From Deltaproteobacteria bacterium (GTDB lineage: Bacteria > Myxococcota_A > UBA9042 > PHBI01): a stretch of DNA of 64,000 nt. Under the pieces are notes generated by a model. That model did not search any database and had not been told where the DNA came from. It worked only from the letters and a program-made list of their open reading frames with translations. Below are positions 9,901-20,360 of this stretch, piece by piece. Location of the stretch: positions 372,001 through 436,000 of the forward strand of contig JACKFA010000004.1 in the NCBI GenBank assembly GCA_020632715.1, written 5' to 3'. Positions within the stretch are counted from its first letter, which is position 1. Every line of letters starts with the position of its first letter. The position numbers were made by a program, and so were the translations under genes.

Positions 9901-12900
9901 GACGACGTCGGCGGCCCCTTCACGGTGACGGTGACCGTGGCCGACGACCACGGCGACGGCGTCGGGAGCTTCGCGGTCACCGTGACGAACGCGGACCCGA
10001 CGCTCACGGCCGGCGCGGTCACCAGCGCGGACGAGGGGGCCGTCTGGACGCTCGCGGGCACGATCGCGGACGCCGGCGCGGCCGACACGTCGTTCTCGGC
10101 GTCGGTGTGCTGGGACGACGGCGCCGACTGCGAGTCCACGACCATCGCCGGCCAGGGGCCGTTCACGCTCGGCCACACCTACCTCGACGACGGCAGCCAC
10201 GCCGTGAGCGTCACGATCACCGACCCGTCGGGCGGCACGGCGACCGCCGGCTGGACCGCGGTCGTGGCGAACGTGGCGCCCGTCCTCGGGGACCCGGGCG
10301 CGCCCGCGGGCACCGAGGGCGCGCCGCTCACCGTGCCGATCGCGTTCACCGACCCGGGCGACGACGACTTCACGCTGACGGTCGACTGGGGCGACGGCGC
10401 CCCGGCCGGGCAGCTCACGCCGAGCGGCCCCGGCGACGCCGGCGCGCACTCGGTCGACGCGGTCCACACCTACCGCGACCAGGGCACCTACACGGTGACC
10501 GTCGGGATCACGGACGGCGACGCCACGGACGAGACGACGTTCACGGCGACGATCGCGAACGGCAAGCCCGTGATCCTGTTCACGCCGCCGTCGACGGTGC
10601 GCCCGGGGGACTCGCTCGCGGGCCCGGGGCGGATCACCGACCCCGGCGTCGACGACGTGCTCAGCGGGCACGTCGACTGGGGCGACGGCGCGGGGGAGGA
10701 CCTCGTGCTCGCGTCGGACGGCGGCTTCACGGTGAGCCACCCGTACACCGTGAGCGGGCCGTACACGGTGACGATCACGGCCTCGGACGAGGACGGCGGC
10801 GTCGCCACGAAGACCTACCCGCTGACCGTCAGCGACGAGGCGCCCCTCATCGCGGCGCAGCTGCCGGGCGCGGCGGACGAGGGCGCGGACTTCGAGCGCG
10901 ACGTGGCCTTCGACGACCCGGGGTCGAGCGCGTGGTACGCGCGCGCCGACTGGGGCGACGGCTCGCCGGTCGAGGCGGTGCCGGTCGACGACGTGCTGCG
11001 GGTCGCGACGCTCGTGCACGCGTTCGCGCAGGAGGGCACCTACGAGGTGATGGTGGAGATCAGCGACGACCCCGGCTTCGCCGCGGCGCAGACGGGGGCG
11101 CAGCGCTTCGACGTCGTGGTCGCCAACGTCGCGCCGACGGTCGACTTCGGCGCGGCGGCGACGGTCACCGAGGGCGCCGCCATCCTGCGCTCGGGCACCT
11201 TCGCCGATCCCGGCGCCGACGCGTGGACCGCGACGGTCGACTGGGACGACGGCACGACGCCCGAGACGCTCACGGTCGGCCCGGGGAAGGCGTTCGGCCC
11301 GGCGAGCCACACCTACGCCGACGACGGCCAGTACGACGCCGTCGTGACCGTGGCCGACGGCACGGGCAGCGGTGCTGCGACCGTGCGCTTCACGGTCGAG
11401 AACGCGGCGCCGAGCCTGACGCTCCCCGCGTCGGTGACCCTCGACGTGGGCGCGACGAAGACCCTCGACGGGACCATCGCCGACGCCGGCACGCGGGACA
11501 CGTGGACGGTGACCGGCGGGGCGCCGGCGCCGGTGACGGGGGTCGTGACCGACCACGCCGTCGCCGCGCCCGTGGGCCCCTACGATCAGCCCGGGAGCTA
11601 CGTCGCCACCTACACGGTGCGCGACGACGACGGCGGCACCGGCACCGCGGACGTGGCGGTCACGGTGGACGACGTGGCGCCCACGGTCACGGCCGGGCCG
11701 AACGCGGCGGCCAACGAGGGCTCGACGGCGACCGTCACGGCGACCTTCGCCGACCCCGGGACGGACACGCACACGGCGACCATCGACTGGGGCGACGGCG
11801 CGACGACGGCGGCCACCGTGAACGCGGGCGCGCACAGCGTGAGCGGCACCCACGTCTACGCGGACGACGGCGCCTACACGGCGACCGTGACGGTGACCGA
11901 CCAGCACGGCGCGCCCGGCTCGGCGACGGTGCCGGTCGTCGTCTCGAACGTGGCGCCGGTGCTCGCCGCGACGCCCGACGGCTACGCGATCCCCGACCGC
12001 ACGGTGCGCGAGACGATCACCTGGACCGACCCGGGCGCGGACACGTGGTCGCTCACGATCGCCTACTCGGTGTTCGGCAACCCCACGCCGTTCCTGACCG
12101 AGACGGTGCCGGGGCTGACATCGCGCAGCTACGACCTCGCGAAGTACATCCCGCCCGACGCGGAGGGCCACGAGTCCTACGTCGTCGCGGTGACGGTCTC
12201 CGACGGCGCCGCCACGAGCGCGACGGACACGTTCACGGTCACGGCGCGCGCGTTCGACTGCGGCTCGATGCCGACCGACGGGAACCTGTGGATCGGCGGC
12301 GCGGGCGGCTCGCCGACGCGCTGGTCGACGGCCGGGAACTGGCTCGAGGGGGTGCCGCCGGCGAACGGCACGGCGATTGTGTGCGCAGGGACGCAATACG
12401 CACCGACTGTCAACCAGGACACGACAGTCGGGACCCTCTACGTGGCCGAGTCGGCGACGGTGACGGTCGCCTCGGGCGCGACGCTGACGGTCGCCGACAC
12501 GCTGCGCGGCGGCACGGTCGCGGCGGCGTCGGGCACGGCGACGGTGAAGATGACCGGGGCCGCCGGGGAGCTGTCCGGGACGGTGCCGAAGCTCGTCGTG
12601 GCGGGCGGGATCACGACGGTCGGCGCGGTCGCGACGACGGCCGATCTCGACATCCAGACCGGCGCCTGGCTCGCCCCGGGGGCCGCGCAGCACCTCCAGG
12701 TCGGCGGCGCGCTCACGACGCGCTACGGCGCGCTCGGCACCGCGAGCGGGCTGCGCATGCTCCACGACGACGCCACCGCCACGATCGTCGGCGACTGGAC
12801 GGTCGTCGGGCAGGGCCAGAACACGTCCGAGGGGCAGCTCACGGCCGGGCGGATCGAGCTCGAGGGCGACCTCCTCGAGACCGGGGGCGTGACGAAGTTC

Positions 12901-15333
12901 GCGACGTTCTACGCGACGGGGACGACGGTCGCCTTCACGGGGACCGCGGCGCAGACCATCGCGCTCACGTCGGAGACCGCGAGCCACTTCGCGGACGTCG
13001 AGATCTCCGGGACGGTCTCGTCGCCCACCTACGGAGTGCGGGTCGACGGCGTGCTCACGCTGGCGCCGGGCGCGTCGTTCACGGTCACGAACCTGAGCGT
13101 GGCGAGCCGGCTGCCGGTCGTCGGCGCGGGCGCGACGCTCGCGGTCACGAACACGCGGATCGTCGGCGCGGTCACGGTGCTCACGAGCACGACGTACGCG
13201 ACGGGCGCGACGCAGCAGCTCAGCATCGACGCCGGCGCGGCCCTGACCATCGGCGACGCCGACCTCACGACCCGCTACATCGACGTGCGCGTGAACGGCG
13301 CCGCGGGGACGGGCCTCATCATGAACGGGAACGGCAAGCTGACCGTGTCGGAGCGGCTGCAGGTCACGCCGAGCCCCGACAGCAACGTCACCGTCGATCC
13401 GAGCCCGCGCCTGACGGCCGGGACGCTCGTCCTCGGCGGGACGCTCGTGGCCGCCGCGGGCAACGGCACGGTGCCGCTCCTCGTGGCGGGAGGCACGCAC
13501 CAGACGGAGACGCCGGGCGACGGGCGCACCGTGGGCGTCCTGCTCGACGCGAACGTGGCGTCGCTGAACAACCTGACCGTGCGCGGGACGGACACGCTCT
13601 CCGTGGCGCAGCCGCTCAGCGTGACCGGCTGGCTCGCGACCGACAACGTCGATCCGAGCGCCACCTTCACGGGCGGCGAGCCCATCACGGCCACCCACGC
13701 GCAGATCCTCTACGCGACGTTCGTCGACACGCCGCTCGTCCTCGCGGTCCCCGACGACCCGGACGACATGACGGAGCCGAACGTGTACCACACGACCTTC
13801 GTCGTGACGGACCCGGCGCTCGTGCCGCTCGCGGTCACGGTCGACAACCGGACCGTCGACATGGTGTTCGGCTCGCTGCTCTTCGACTACAGCGGGGCGG
13901 CCGGGTATCGGCCGACGACGGCGTACGTGACCGGGACGCAGACGGGGGACGGGTCGTCGACGCTGACGATCAGCGACTCGCTGCCGCTCTACGGGAAGCC
14001 CTACACGACGACGAGCGGGGCGTTCACGATCACCTGGGGCAACAGCGGGCAGGACGGCGACTCCGACGGCCTCACGGACGCCGAGGAGTTCGCGATCGGG
14101 ACCGACCCGATCGACCCGGACACCGACGGCGACGGCTTCTCCGACGGCGCCGAGGTCGACGGCGGCTCCGACCCGCTGAGCCCGACGAGCGTGCCGTTCA
14201 CGATGCCGACGCCGGTCGAGGTGTCGGGGGTGCCGCAGGGGGGCGTGTCGCTCGCGTTCGGGGAGCTCGGCGACCTCGGCGGGTTCGCGGCGCCGTCGAT
14301 CCTCATCGGCCACGGCAGCGGGCCGCTCGCGACCATCATGCGGAACGACGGCGACAAGAACATCCACCTCGAGAAGGTGGTCGAGCGGCCGGGGATGGAC
14401 ACGTGCACGAGCGCGTGCGGGGGGCGGATCGTCGCCTCCGAGCTCTTGAACTTCGGGAGCGGCGACCCGGACGCGCCGACGCTCGACGCGGTGGTCGCGA
14501 CGACGGACGGGCTCCGCGCCGTGACCTATGGGAGCCCTCCCGGCGGCGGCGCTGACGCCTGGTTCGCCGTGCCGCTCCCTCTCTACAGCGACGCCACGAC
14601 CACCTACTCGGGCTGCGGGCAGCCGATCGACGTCGGGGTCGGCGCCTTCACGACGGTCCCGCGACAGCTCGCCGTGCTCTGCCCGGACGACACGGTGCTC
14701 CAGGCGACGCTCTCGGCGCCGAGCGGGCAGCCGTTCCGCGCGACGATCACGGCGACGACGGACATCTCGCTCCCGGGTGACAGCCTCCTCTGCGAAGACC
14801 TGAGCGAGTACCCCGATACCGACACCGACGCGCTCGTCGCGGGCGTCACGGGGGCCGTGGTGCTCGACAACGGGGCGGACACGGCGCCGCTCGTCGAGGT
14901 CGGCTCGCTGACGAACCTCGAGGTGGTGGCCGCCGCTCGCGGGACCCGCAACCCGTCGCCCTTCGGCGCGTACGAGGTCATCCTGCTCGTCGAGGGGACC
15001 GCGGGGCGCGAGGTCCGGTACTACGAGAGCGACGGCGTGGGCGGGCTCACCGAGGACCTCTCGCGGCGCGTGAGCGTGCAGCCGAGCGCGCGCGCCATCG
15101 CGGTCGCGGACATCGACGGCGACGGGCTCTACGAGCTCTTCGTCGGCGGGATCGGCGGGACGGAGGCGCTCTGGGCGTTCCCGGGGGCGAGCCCGACGAC
15201 GGCGGTGGTGGTGACCGCGCCGTTCGACGACGTCATCGACTTCGCGACCGCCGACCTCGACGAGAACTTCGTCGACGACCTGGTGGTGCTGTCGAGCGAC
15301 GGCCTCTTCATCTACTGGGCGGAGGACATGTGA
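6922..15333 (+). CDS. Giant PKD-repeat lipoprotein (2803 aa)
   Basis: Start ATG 6922 has GGAG five bases upstream. The N-terminus is an Arg-rich leader, a hydrophobic stretch and a weak lipobox (AGAC near residue 54), so it is probably lipid-anchored. Next comes a short Cys-rich segment (about 65-155, pairs such as DCDDGISC), then about 17 tandem PKD-like beta domains of roughly 85 residues (about 170-1770), each with EG near the start, DPG/DAG, a VDYGDG or VDWGDG turn and a closing V-x-N-x-x-P. About 1775-2370 is beta-helix-like, opening GNLWIGGAGG. A Ca-binding thrombospondin-3-like stretch follows (DSDGLTDAEE, DTDGDGFSDG, about 2375-2420). The C-terminus has an FG-GAP/VCBS-like repeat (VADIDGDGLYELFVGG). 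The next gene's ATG overlaps its stop. Adhesion or matrix function is inferred. Confidence 0.88.
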   Translation: MPESAIHAPARRLSPARRATGTGRRRPDSVPDTSRPAPRALLLVLLAALAAGACADEPTALERRQYDQVLQDHGISVIECAEVADCEAYAPPCTVAACNGVRCDFRPKDNCTACEADVDCDDGISCTFEACVDHECTAPEVACSDSWDCTVGSCDPATGCHQDDRCDAPVLTLPTTSYSIVEGSDPWADTAAISFTPDARENWEGKQHSVRVDYGDGAAVVTKNLDVGATSFTPSHVYQADGEFTATITVIDAFGREATKTQQVVVSDAPPVLAFQDATPFPATATEGQTISASVTLTEPSAEDRDAEQVWVTWTAEGQPERLVAAGGAFHVTHAYPQDSRGAPGGKYTVTIYVIDPRLGATRLTELTREITVTNAQPEVRNLPSSATLTEGQTFNRTMQVSDAGDDEVTVTVDYGNGDEPQITKLASGDGEVGLATTYDQDGEYAIQISIQDDGDAVIKTIDVTVTNAAPVIAPVPAQVALEGTVWTLDLALTDPSADSLSADIDYGDGTVEHPTLGAARVLPLAHTWPNDRAVQVSVTIHDDDDSAQITIPVTVQNAVPDPALPAAVTIDEGGTWHHAGAVVDPGADTVTGKVAWSEADAAVTLAIDGRAYTLDHVYPQDSGDGAFLATVTLTDDDATGVGTTAVTVRNVAPTVDCGPDVALDEGELYEVECHFTDPGDDPWTASVDYGDGTPVATLQVSRAEKTFALSHRFATENGAGEVYAIRVTVGDGTANTVVTVNAAVGNVPPGFVTITEGSADEGVAWSNTGTVTAALDTDTVTATVDYGDGGGPEPLALNGRAFNLSHTWAQDGTYVVTLRATDGDGDTSAPWEIAVDVANVAPAIATGGEGAIVEGGTFTRAVTATDPGDDALTATVDYGLGDGAVPVDVGADGAIALSAGYPQDGRYTVTLAVSDDDTATTASFDVVVANALPTVTAGDDATLVEGGRLTRAVTVTDPGDDALTATIDYGDGATTAPAAVVGGEVALDHVYVDDVGGPFTVTVTVADDHGDGVGSFAVTVTNADPTLTAGAVTSADEGAVWTLAGTIADAGAADTSFSASVCWDDGADCESTTIAGQGPFTLGHTYLDDGSHAVSVTITDPSGGTATAGWTAVVANVAPVLGDPGAPAGTEGAPLTVPIAFTDPGDDDFTLTVDWGDGAPAGQLTPSGPGDAGAHSVDAVHTYRDQGTYTVTVGITDGDATDETTFTATIANGKPVILFTPPSTVRPGDSLAGPGRITDPGVDDVLSGHVDWGDGAGEDLVLASDGGFTVSHPYTVSGPYTVTITASDEDGGVATKTYPLTVSDEAPLIAAQLPGAADEGADFERDVAFDDPGSSAWYARADWGDGSPVEAVPVDDVLRVATLVHAFAQEGTYEVMVEISDDPGFAAAQTGAQRFDVVVANVAPTVDFGAAATVTEGAAILRSGTFADPGADAWTATVDWDDGTTPETLTVGPGKAFGPASHTYADDGQYDAVVTVADGTGSGAATVRFTVENAAPSLTLPASVTLDVGATKTLDGTIADAGTRDTWTVTGGAPAPVTGVVTDHAVAAPVGPYDQPGSYVATYTVRDDDGGTGTADVAVTVDDVAPTVTAGPNAAANEGSTATVTATFADPGTDTHTATIDWGDGATTAATVNAGAHSVSGTHVYADDGAYTATVTVTDQHGAPGSATVPVVVSNVAPVLAATPDGYAIPDRTVRETITWTDPGADTWSLTIAYSVFGNPTPFLTETVPGLTSRSYDLAKYIPPDAEGHESYVVAVTVSDGAATSATDTFTVTARAFDCGSMPTDGNLWIGGAGGSPTRWSTAGNWLEGVPPANGTAIVCAGTQYAPTVNQDTTVGTLYVAESATVTVASGATLTVADTLRGGTVAAASGTATVKMTGAAGELSGTVPKLVVAGGITTVGAVATTADLDIQTGAWLAPGAAQHLQVGGALTTRYGALGTASGLRMLHDDATATIVGDWTVVGQGQNTSEGQLTAGRIELEGDLLETGGVTKFATFYATGTTVAFTGTAAQTIALTSETASHFADVEISGTVSSPTYGVRVDGVLTLAPGASFTVTNLSVASRLPVVGAGATLAVTNTRIVGAVTVLTSTTYATGATQQLSIDAGAALTIGDADLTTRYIDVRVNGAAGTGLIMNGNGKLTVSERLQVTPSPDSNVTVDPSPRLTAGTLVLGGTLVAAAGNGTVPLLVAGGTHQTETPGDGRTVGVLLDANVASLNNLTVRGTDTLSVAQPLSVTGWLATDNVDPSATFTGGEPITATHAQILYATFVDTPLVLAVPDDPDDMTEPNVYHTTFVVTDPALVPLAVTVDNRTVDMVFGSLLFDYSGAAGYRPTTAYVTGTQTGDGSSTLTISDSLPLYGKPYTTTSGAFTITWGNSGQDGDSDGLTDAEEFAIGTDPIDPDTDGDGFSDGAEVDGGSDPLSPTSVPFTMPTPVEVSGVPQGGVSLAFGELGDLGGFAAPSILIGHGSGPLATIMRNDGDKNIHLEKVVERPGMDTCTSACGGRIVASELLNFGSGDPDAPTLDAVVATTDGLRAVTYGSPPGGGADAWFAVPLPLYSDATTTYSGCGQPIDVGVGAFTTVPRQLAVLCPDDTVLQATLSAPSGQPFRATITATTDISLPGDSLLCEDLSEYPDTDTDALVAGVTGAVVLDNGADTAPLVEVGSLTNLEVVAAARGTRNPSPFGAYEVILLVEGTAGREVRYYESDGVGGLTEDLSRRVSVQPSARAIAVADIDGDGLYELFVGGIGGTEALWAFPGASPTTAVVVTAPFDDVIDFATADLDENFVDDLVVLSSDGLFIYWAEDM
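6983..7020. promoter_or_regulatory. Cluster of GGACA half-sites with one GTCCCGGAC palindrome
   Basis: GGGACAGG, CGGACAGC and GTCCCGGACAC occur within 38 bases, inside the Arg-rich leader codons of the PKD lipoprotein. The palindrome CGTCC-C-GGACA (7008-7018) is one base off the TGTCC(C/G)GGACA element at 6644 and 16814. No alternative start codon lies in frame downstream before the hydrophobic segment, so the motif is really inside the coding region. Regulatory role is inferred. Confidence 0.3.
12403..12431. repeat. Intragenic 9-bp inverted repeat in an atypical codon patch
   Basis: CCGACTGTC and GACAGTCGG are separated by 11 bases inside the PKD lipoprotein gene. The surrounding 12370-12430 stretch has lower GC and uncommon codons (GCG ATT GTG, CAA TAC) next to coding sequence that is otherwise almost all GC3. 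Meaning is unknown. Confidence 0.5.
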
Positions 15334-16637
15334 TGATGACGAACGCGCACGGCCGCGCCGGGTCCGCGGCGCTCCTGGCCGCCCTCGTGATGACGCTCCT
15401 GCCCACGACCGGCGCGAGGGCCGCGGAGCCCGCGCCCGAGACCGCGCCGCCGGCCTCGGAGCCGGCCCCCGAGGGGACCCCGCCCGAGACGGCACCGGAG
15501 GCGGCGCCACCAGCGGAGACGCCGCCCGCGACGGGGTCGTCGGCGGCCGAGGCGGCGGACAAGCTGCACGAGCTCGCGAAGGCGGCGTACCTCGAGGGGC
15601 GGAAGCAGCAGGCGGTCGAGTACTGGCGCGAGGCGCACCGGCTCTCGCCGCAGTGGAAGTACGCGTACAACCTCGCGAACACGCTGTACGAGATCGGCCA
15701 GCTCGTGGACTCGTGGGACCAGATCCGCGAGGCCGAGGACCTCGGGATCCCGGGGCAGTACCTCGACAAGCTGGGCGAGCTGCGCTCGAAGATCCAGATC
15801 GACCTCCTCAAGGACCACGCGTACATCGAGCTCACCGTGAAGCCGCCCGGCGCCGTGGTGCTGCTCGACGGCGAGCCGTTCCACCCGCCGTACCAGCGCT
15901 GGGTGAAGAGCGACTCCTCGCGCGTCGCGGTGAGCCACGAGGGGTACCTGACGACGGAGCAGACGCTCGAGCACAAGGTCGGCGAGCGCTACGCCTTCGA
16001 GATCACGCTCGAGCAGGCGCCGGCGGTGCTGGTCGTGACCGGGACGCCCGCGAAGGCGCGGATCCGGGTGGACGGGAACAGCGCCGGGCGCCTGCCCGCG
16101 ACGGGGCCGATCCTCCTCGAGGCAGGCCGCCACGACGTCCACGCCTCGCTCAAGGGCTACCAGTCCGTGACGAAGCAGATCGAGGTGAAGGCGGGGCAGA
16201 AGACGCACCTCACGTTCGAGCTCGCCGAGGCGGACACGGGCATCGGGCTCGACACCATCGGCTGGGTGACGGCGGGCGTCGGGGTCGCGGCGATCCTGAC
16301 CGGCGGCGGCCTGCTCATCGGGGCGGAGTCGGTCGCGAGCGACCTGAACGGGCGCAACGGCGACGCGACGGCGCTCGCGGCGACGACCTACGACGGCTAC
16401 CGGGACGACTTCGAGTCGGACAAGGGCACGTACGACACGCTGCGGACGGCCGGCCTGGCCTCGCTCGGCGTGGGCATCGCGGTCGCCGGCGCAGGCGTGG
16501 CCATGATCATCGTGGGTCAGGACGACGACGACGAGGACGATCTCGCGGCGGACGAGGCGCCCGGCGTCTCGCCGACGGCGCTCGGCGTGACGCCGCTCCC
16601 GGGCGGCGGCGCCGTGTTCGGCGGCCTGCGGTTCTGA
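15333..16637 (+). CDS. TPR/PEGA-domain membrane protein
   Basis: Of the clustered starts (GTG 15330, ATG 15333, ATG 15336), ATG 15333 overlaps the preceding stop and has GGAGG seven bases upstream. The 434-aa product has an N-terminal signal sequence, an A/P/E-rich linker (about 30-75) and a TPR-like segment with EYWREAHRLSPQW (about 75-165). Two PEGA-type beta domains follow (about 168-235 and 236-305), each with a glycine-tyrosine turn (HEGYL, LKGYQ). Two hydrophobic segments come next (WVTAGVGVAAILTGGG and GVGIAVAGAGVAMIIVG), then an acidic DDDDEDD run. PEGA domains are common in myxobacterial surface proteins. Tight coupling to the PKD lipoprotein suggests an envelope partner or anchor; this is inference. 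Confidence 0.82.
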   Translation: MMTNAHGRAGSAALLAALVMTLLPTTGARAAEPAPETAPPASEPAPEGTPPETAPEAAPPAETPPATGSSAAEAADKLHELAKAAYLEGRKQQAVEYWREAHRLSPQWKYAYNLANTLYEIGQLVDSWDQIREAEDLGIPGQYLDKLGELRSKIQIDLLKDHAYIELTVKPPGAVVLLDGEPFHPPYQRWVKSDSSRVAVSHEGYLTTEQTLEHKVGERYAFEITLEQAPAVLVVTGTPAKARIRVDGNSAGRLPATGPILLEAGRHDVHASLKGYQSVTKQIEVKAGQKTHLTFELAEADTGIGLDTIGWVTAGVGVAAILTGGGLLIGAESVASDLNGRNGDATALAATTYDGYRDDFESDKGTYDTLRTAGLASLGVGIAVAGAGVAMIIVGQDDDDEDDLAADEAPGVSPTALGVTPLPGGGAVFGGLRF

Positions 16638-16700
16638 CGGGCGGCTGGGCAGGGGGCCCCGCGGCTTCAATCCGGGCGTCGGTCGCCGTCCCTGGAGGGC

Positions 16701-16716
16701 TGGCATCGCCCTTGCT
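16701..16716 (+). promoter_or_regulatory. Sigma-54-like promoter of the zinc-ribbon/kinase operon
   Basis: TGGCATCGCCCTTGCT matches TGGCAyr-N5-TTGCw with the canonical 16-base layout: GG at 16702-16703, GC at 16714-16715. It has the best -12 box in the window. The predicted start near 16727 precedes both possible starts of the zinc-ribbon gene (16749, 16863). Confidence 0.6.
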
Positions 16717-16748
16717 TCTGGAGCGGAGGTCACCGCGCCGTCGCGCGC

Positions 16749-17242
16749 GTGACCCTCGCGACCGGCCGCCGCCGCGCGGTCGGAGGTGAGGACGCGGCGC
16801 CGAGCGCGCCAACTGTCCCGGACACCGTCCCGAAGCAAGAACCCGGTCCTGGAGCCCGCTCCGTGGCACCTCCCCCGAGAACCCAGCTCCCGAGCCTGTC
16901 GGCGGTGCCGACCCGCGGCGGCACGCCGCCGACGGCGCTCCTCAGGCGGCTCCACTGTCCGCTGTGCGAGATCCCGGTATGCGTCCCGGCGAAGACGCCG
17001 ATCGGGATGCTCGCGCGCTGCGGGGCGTGCGGGGGATCCTTCCGGGTCCCGGCGGAGCGGATCGACCGCGGCACCCGCGCGCAGGGCGCCGAAGAGACGC
17101 TCACCGACGACAGCGCGCGGCGCCTCGCGGCGCGCCTCTCGGGCGTCGAGGTGACCGAAGGGGCTCGCGGTCGCGCGACGTTGGCCTATAGTGACCGCTC
17201 ATCGCTCGGTGACGACGTCGATACGCGCGGAGGCGGGAAGGC

Positions 17243-17246
<4 letters not shown>
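16749..17246 (+). CDS. Zinc-ribbon protein coupled to a Ser/Thr kinase
   Basis: The product is up to 165 aa with one recognisable element: a zinc ribbon of the MJ0042/zinc_ribbon_5 sort, HCPLC then, about 17 residues later, RCGACGGSFRVP. The rest is P/G-rich N-terminally and charged C-terminally. The stop overlaps the start of the downstream kinase (ATGA at 17243-17246), a strong sign of translational coupling and of a real gene. The start is uncertain: GTG 16749 is the longest, but GTG 16863 has GGAG eight bases upstream and leaves the TGTCCCGGACA palindrome (16814-16824) in the leader. A role as partner or regulator of the kinase is inferred only from context. Confidence 0.65.
16814..16824. 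promoter_or_regulatory. TGTCCCGGACA palindrome downstream of a sigma-54-like promoter
   Basis: A perfect TGTCC-C-GGACA inverted repeat about 90 bases after the start predicted from the 16701-16716 promoter. It is the same element as at 6644-6654. It falls in the leader if the zinc-ribbon gene starts at GTG 16863. Confidence 0.45.
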
Positions 17247-19039
<1,793 letters not shown>

Positions 19040-19079
19040 GGGTCGCGAGGGCGCGCGCGGAACGCGGAGAGGAGAAGGC

Positions 19080-20108
19080 ATGCTCGGCTTCCTGAAGAGG
19101 ATGTTCGGCGGCGGTGGCGCGTCGAGCGCGCCGCCCGAGGGCGCGGCGTCGGTGGCGACGCCGGGAGCGCCGGCGGCGGTGGCGCCGGAGTCCGTGGCGG
19201 CGGCGGTCGCGCCGACGAAGGGGCCGCCCGCGGGCGACCTCGGCGCGTACGCGCTCGACGAGCTGCTCGGCAAGGGCGGGATGGGCGAGGTGTGGCGCGG
19301 TCGGCGGAAGGCGGACGGGGCGCCGGTGGCGGTGAAGGTGATCCGCGACGACGGGGACCTGCCTCCGGACAAGCTCGCCGAGCGGCAGGAGCGCTTCCGG
19401 CGGGAGGCGACGAGCACGTCGCAGCTGACGTCGCCGCACGCGATCCGGATCTTCGACTTCGGGGCGACCGACGACGGGCGCTTCTTCTACGCGATGGAGC
19501 TGCTCGAGGGTCAGGACCTCGACAAGCTGGTGCGCGCGGGGGGGCCGCTGGGCGAGGAGCGCGTGGCGCGCTTGATCGCGGAGAGCTGTGACGCCCTCGA
19601 CGAGGCGCACCGCGTGGGGCTCGTGCACCGGGACATCAAGCCGGAGAACGTCTTCGTGGCGCGGGTGAACGGGCGCGAGACGGCGAAGGTGCTCGACTTC
19701 GGGCTCGTGAAGCTGCTCGAGGCGGGGTCGGACGGGTCGATCTTCGACCGGGGCGGGCTCGCGAAGCTGACGGCGGCGGCGCAGACGCCGGGGACGCCGG
19801 CGTTCATGGCGCCGGAGCAGGTGAAGCCGGGGGCGGCCATCGATCACCGCGCGGACATCTACGCGCTCGCGTGCGTGGCCTACTTCGCGCTGACGGGGCA
19901 GCCGGTCTTCGAGGGGAGGATGGAGACGCAGCTGATGTTCGCGCACCTGCACGCGGACCCGGACCCGCCGTCGGAGAAGCTCGGGAAGCCGGTCCACGCG
20001 GGGCTCGAGGCGCTCATCCTGAAGAACCTGGCGAAGAGCCCGGACGACCGCTGCCAGACGATGGGCGAGCTCGGCCGCGAGCTCCGCGCCCTGGGCGTCG
20101 GGGCCTGA
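19080..20108 (+). CDS. Soluble Ser/Thr protein kinase
   Basis: A 342-aa Hanks-type kinase with an A/P-rich 55-residue N-terminal linker. Domain motifs are GKGGMGEVW (64-72), VAVK with Lys86, VHRDIKPEN, DFGLVK and GTPAFMAPEQV. No transmembrane segment is visible and the protein ends at the kinase domain, unlike its upstream neighbour. GGAG sits seven bases upstream of the ATG. It follows the PEGA kinase by 40 bases, so both probably share the sigma-54-like promoter at 16701. A cascade between the two kinases is possible but not shown by sequence. Confidence 0.92.
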   Translation: MLGFLKRMFGGGGASSAPPEGAASVATPGAPAAVAPESVAAAVAPTKGPPAGDLGAYALDELLGKGGMGEVWRGRRKADGAPVAVKVIRDDGDLPPDKLAERQERFRREATSTSQLTSPHAIRIFDFGATDDGRFFYAMELLEGQDLDKLVRAGGPLGEERVARLIAESCDALDEAHRVGLVHRDIKPENVFVARVNGRETAKVLDFGLVKLLEAGSDGSIFDRGGLAKLTAAAQTPGTPAFMAPEQVKPGAAIDHRADIYALACVAYFALTGQPVFEGRMETQLMFAHLHADPDPPSEKLGKPVHAGLEALILKNLAKSPDDRCQTMGELGRELRALGVGA

Positions 20109-20138
20109 GCCAAAGCAACTGTCTCTAAAGGACTTTTT

Positions 20139-20330
20139 TCACCACGGAGACACGGAGAGCACGGAGGGAGAGGAGGGGCTCCTCAGCCCCGTAGCGCCAC
20201 TGAACCCTCCGTGCCTCCGTGCCTCCGTGGTTCCCTCCCGCGGAAGCCGAGAACCACCCAAGACCCCGACCCCGCCCAAGAACCTCCCCTCCGTGCCCCC
20301 TCCGTGTCTCCGTGTCTCCGTGGTTACCCC
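20139..20330. repeat. Intergenic ACGGAG/CTCCGT repeat cluster in inverted orientation
   Basis: One forward unit (about 20139-20170, CACCACGGAGACACGGAG followed by AGCACGGAGG) faces two reverse units (about 20207-20236 with CCTCCGTGCCTCCGTGG, and about 20287-20328 with TCCGTGTCTCCGTGG). Each unit ends with an accACGGAG-type edge. The forward and distal reverse units could pair into a long hairpin. The cluster fills most of the gap between the convergent kinase and phosphofructokinase genes. ACxGAGACACxGAG units are a recurrent extragenic repeat in several bacterial phyla (recalled, not searched). Confidence 0.75.
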
Positions 20331-20360
20331 CTCCACGAGCGCCCGGAGCCAGCCCGCAAG

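Noticed and set aside
6892..15510. Minus-strand open frame of about 2870 codons opposite the PKD lipoprotein
   Set aside because: Its composition is an artefact of GC3 bias; no start site, no domain, and repeats only mirror the PKD repeats.
16638..16748. A small gene between the PEGA protein and the zinc-ribbon gene
   Set aside because: No start with a ribosome site; the stretch is better explained by the sigma-54-like promoter.
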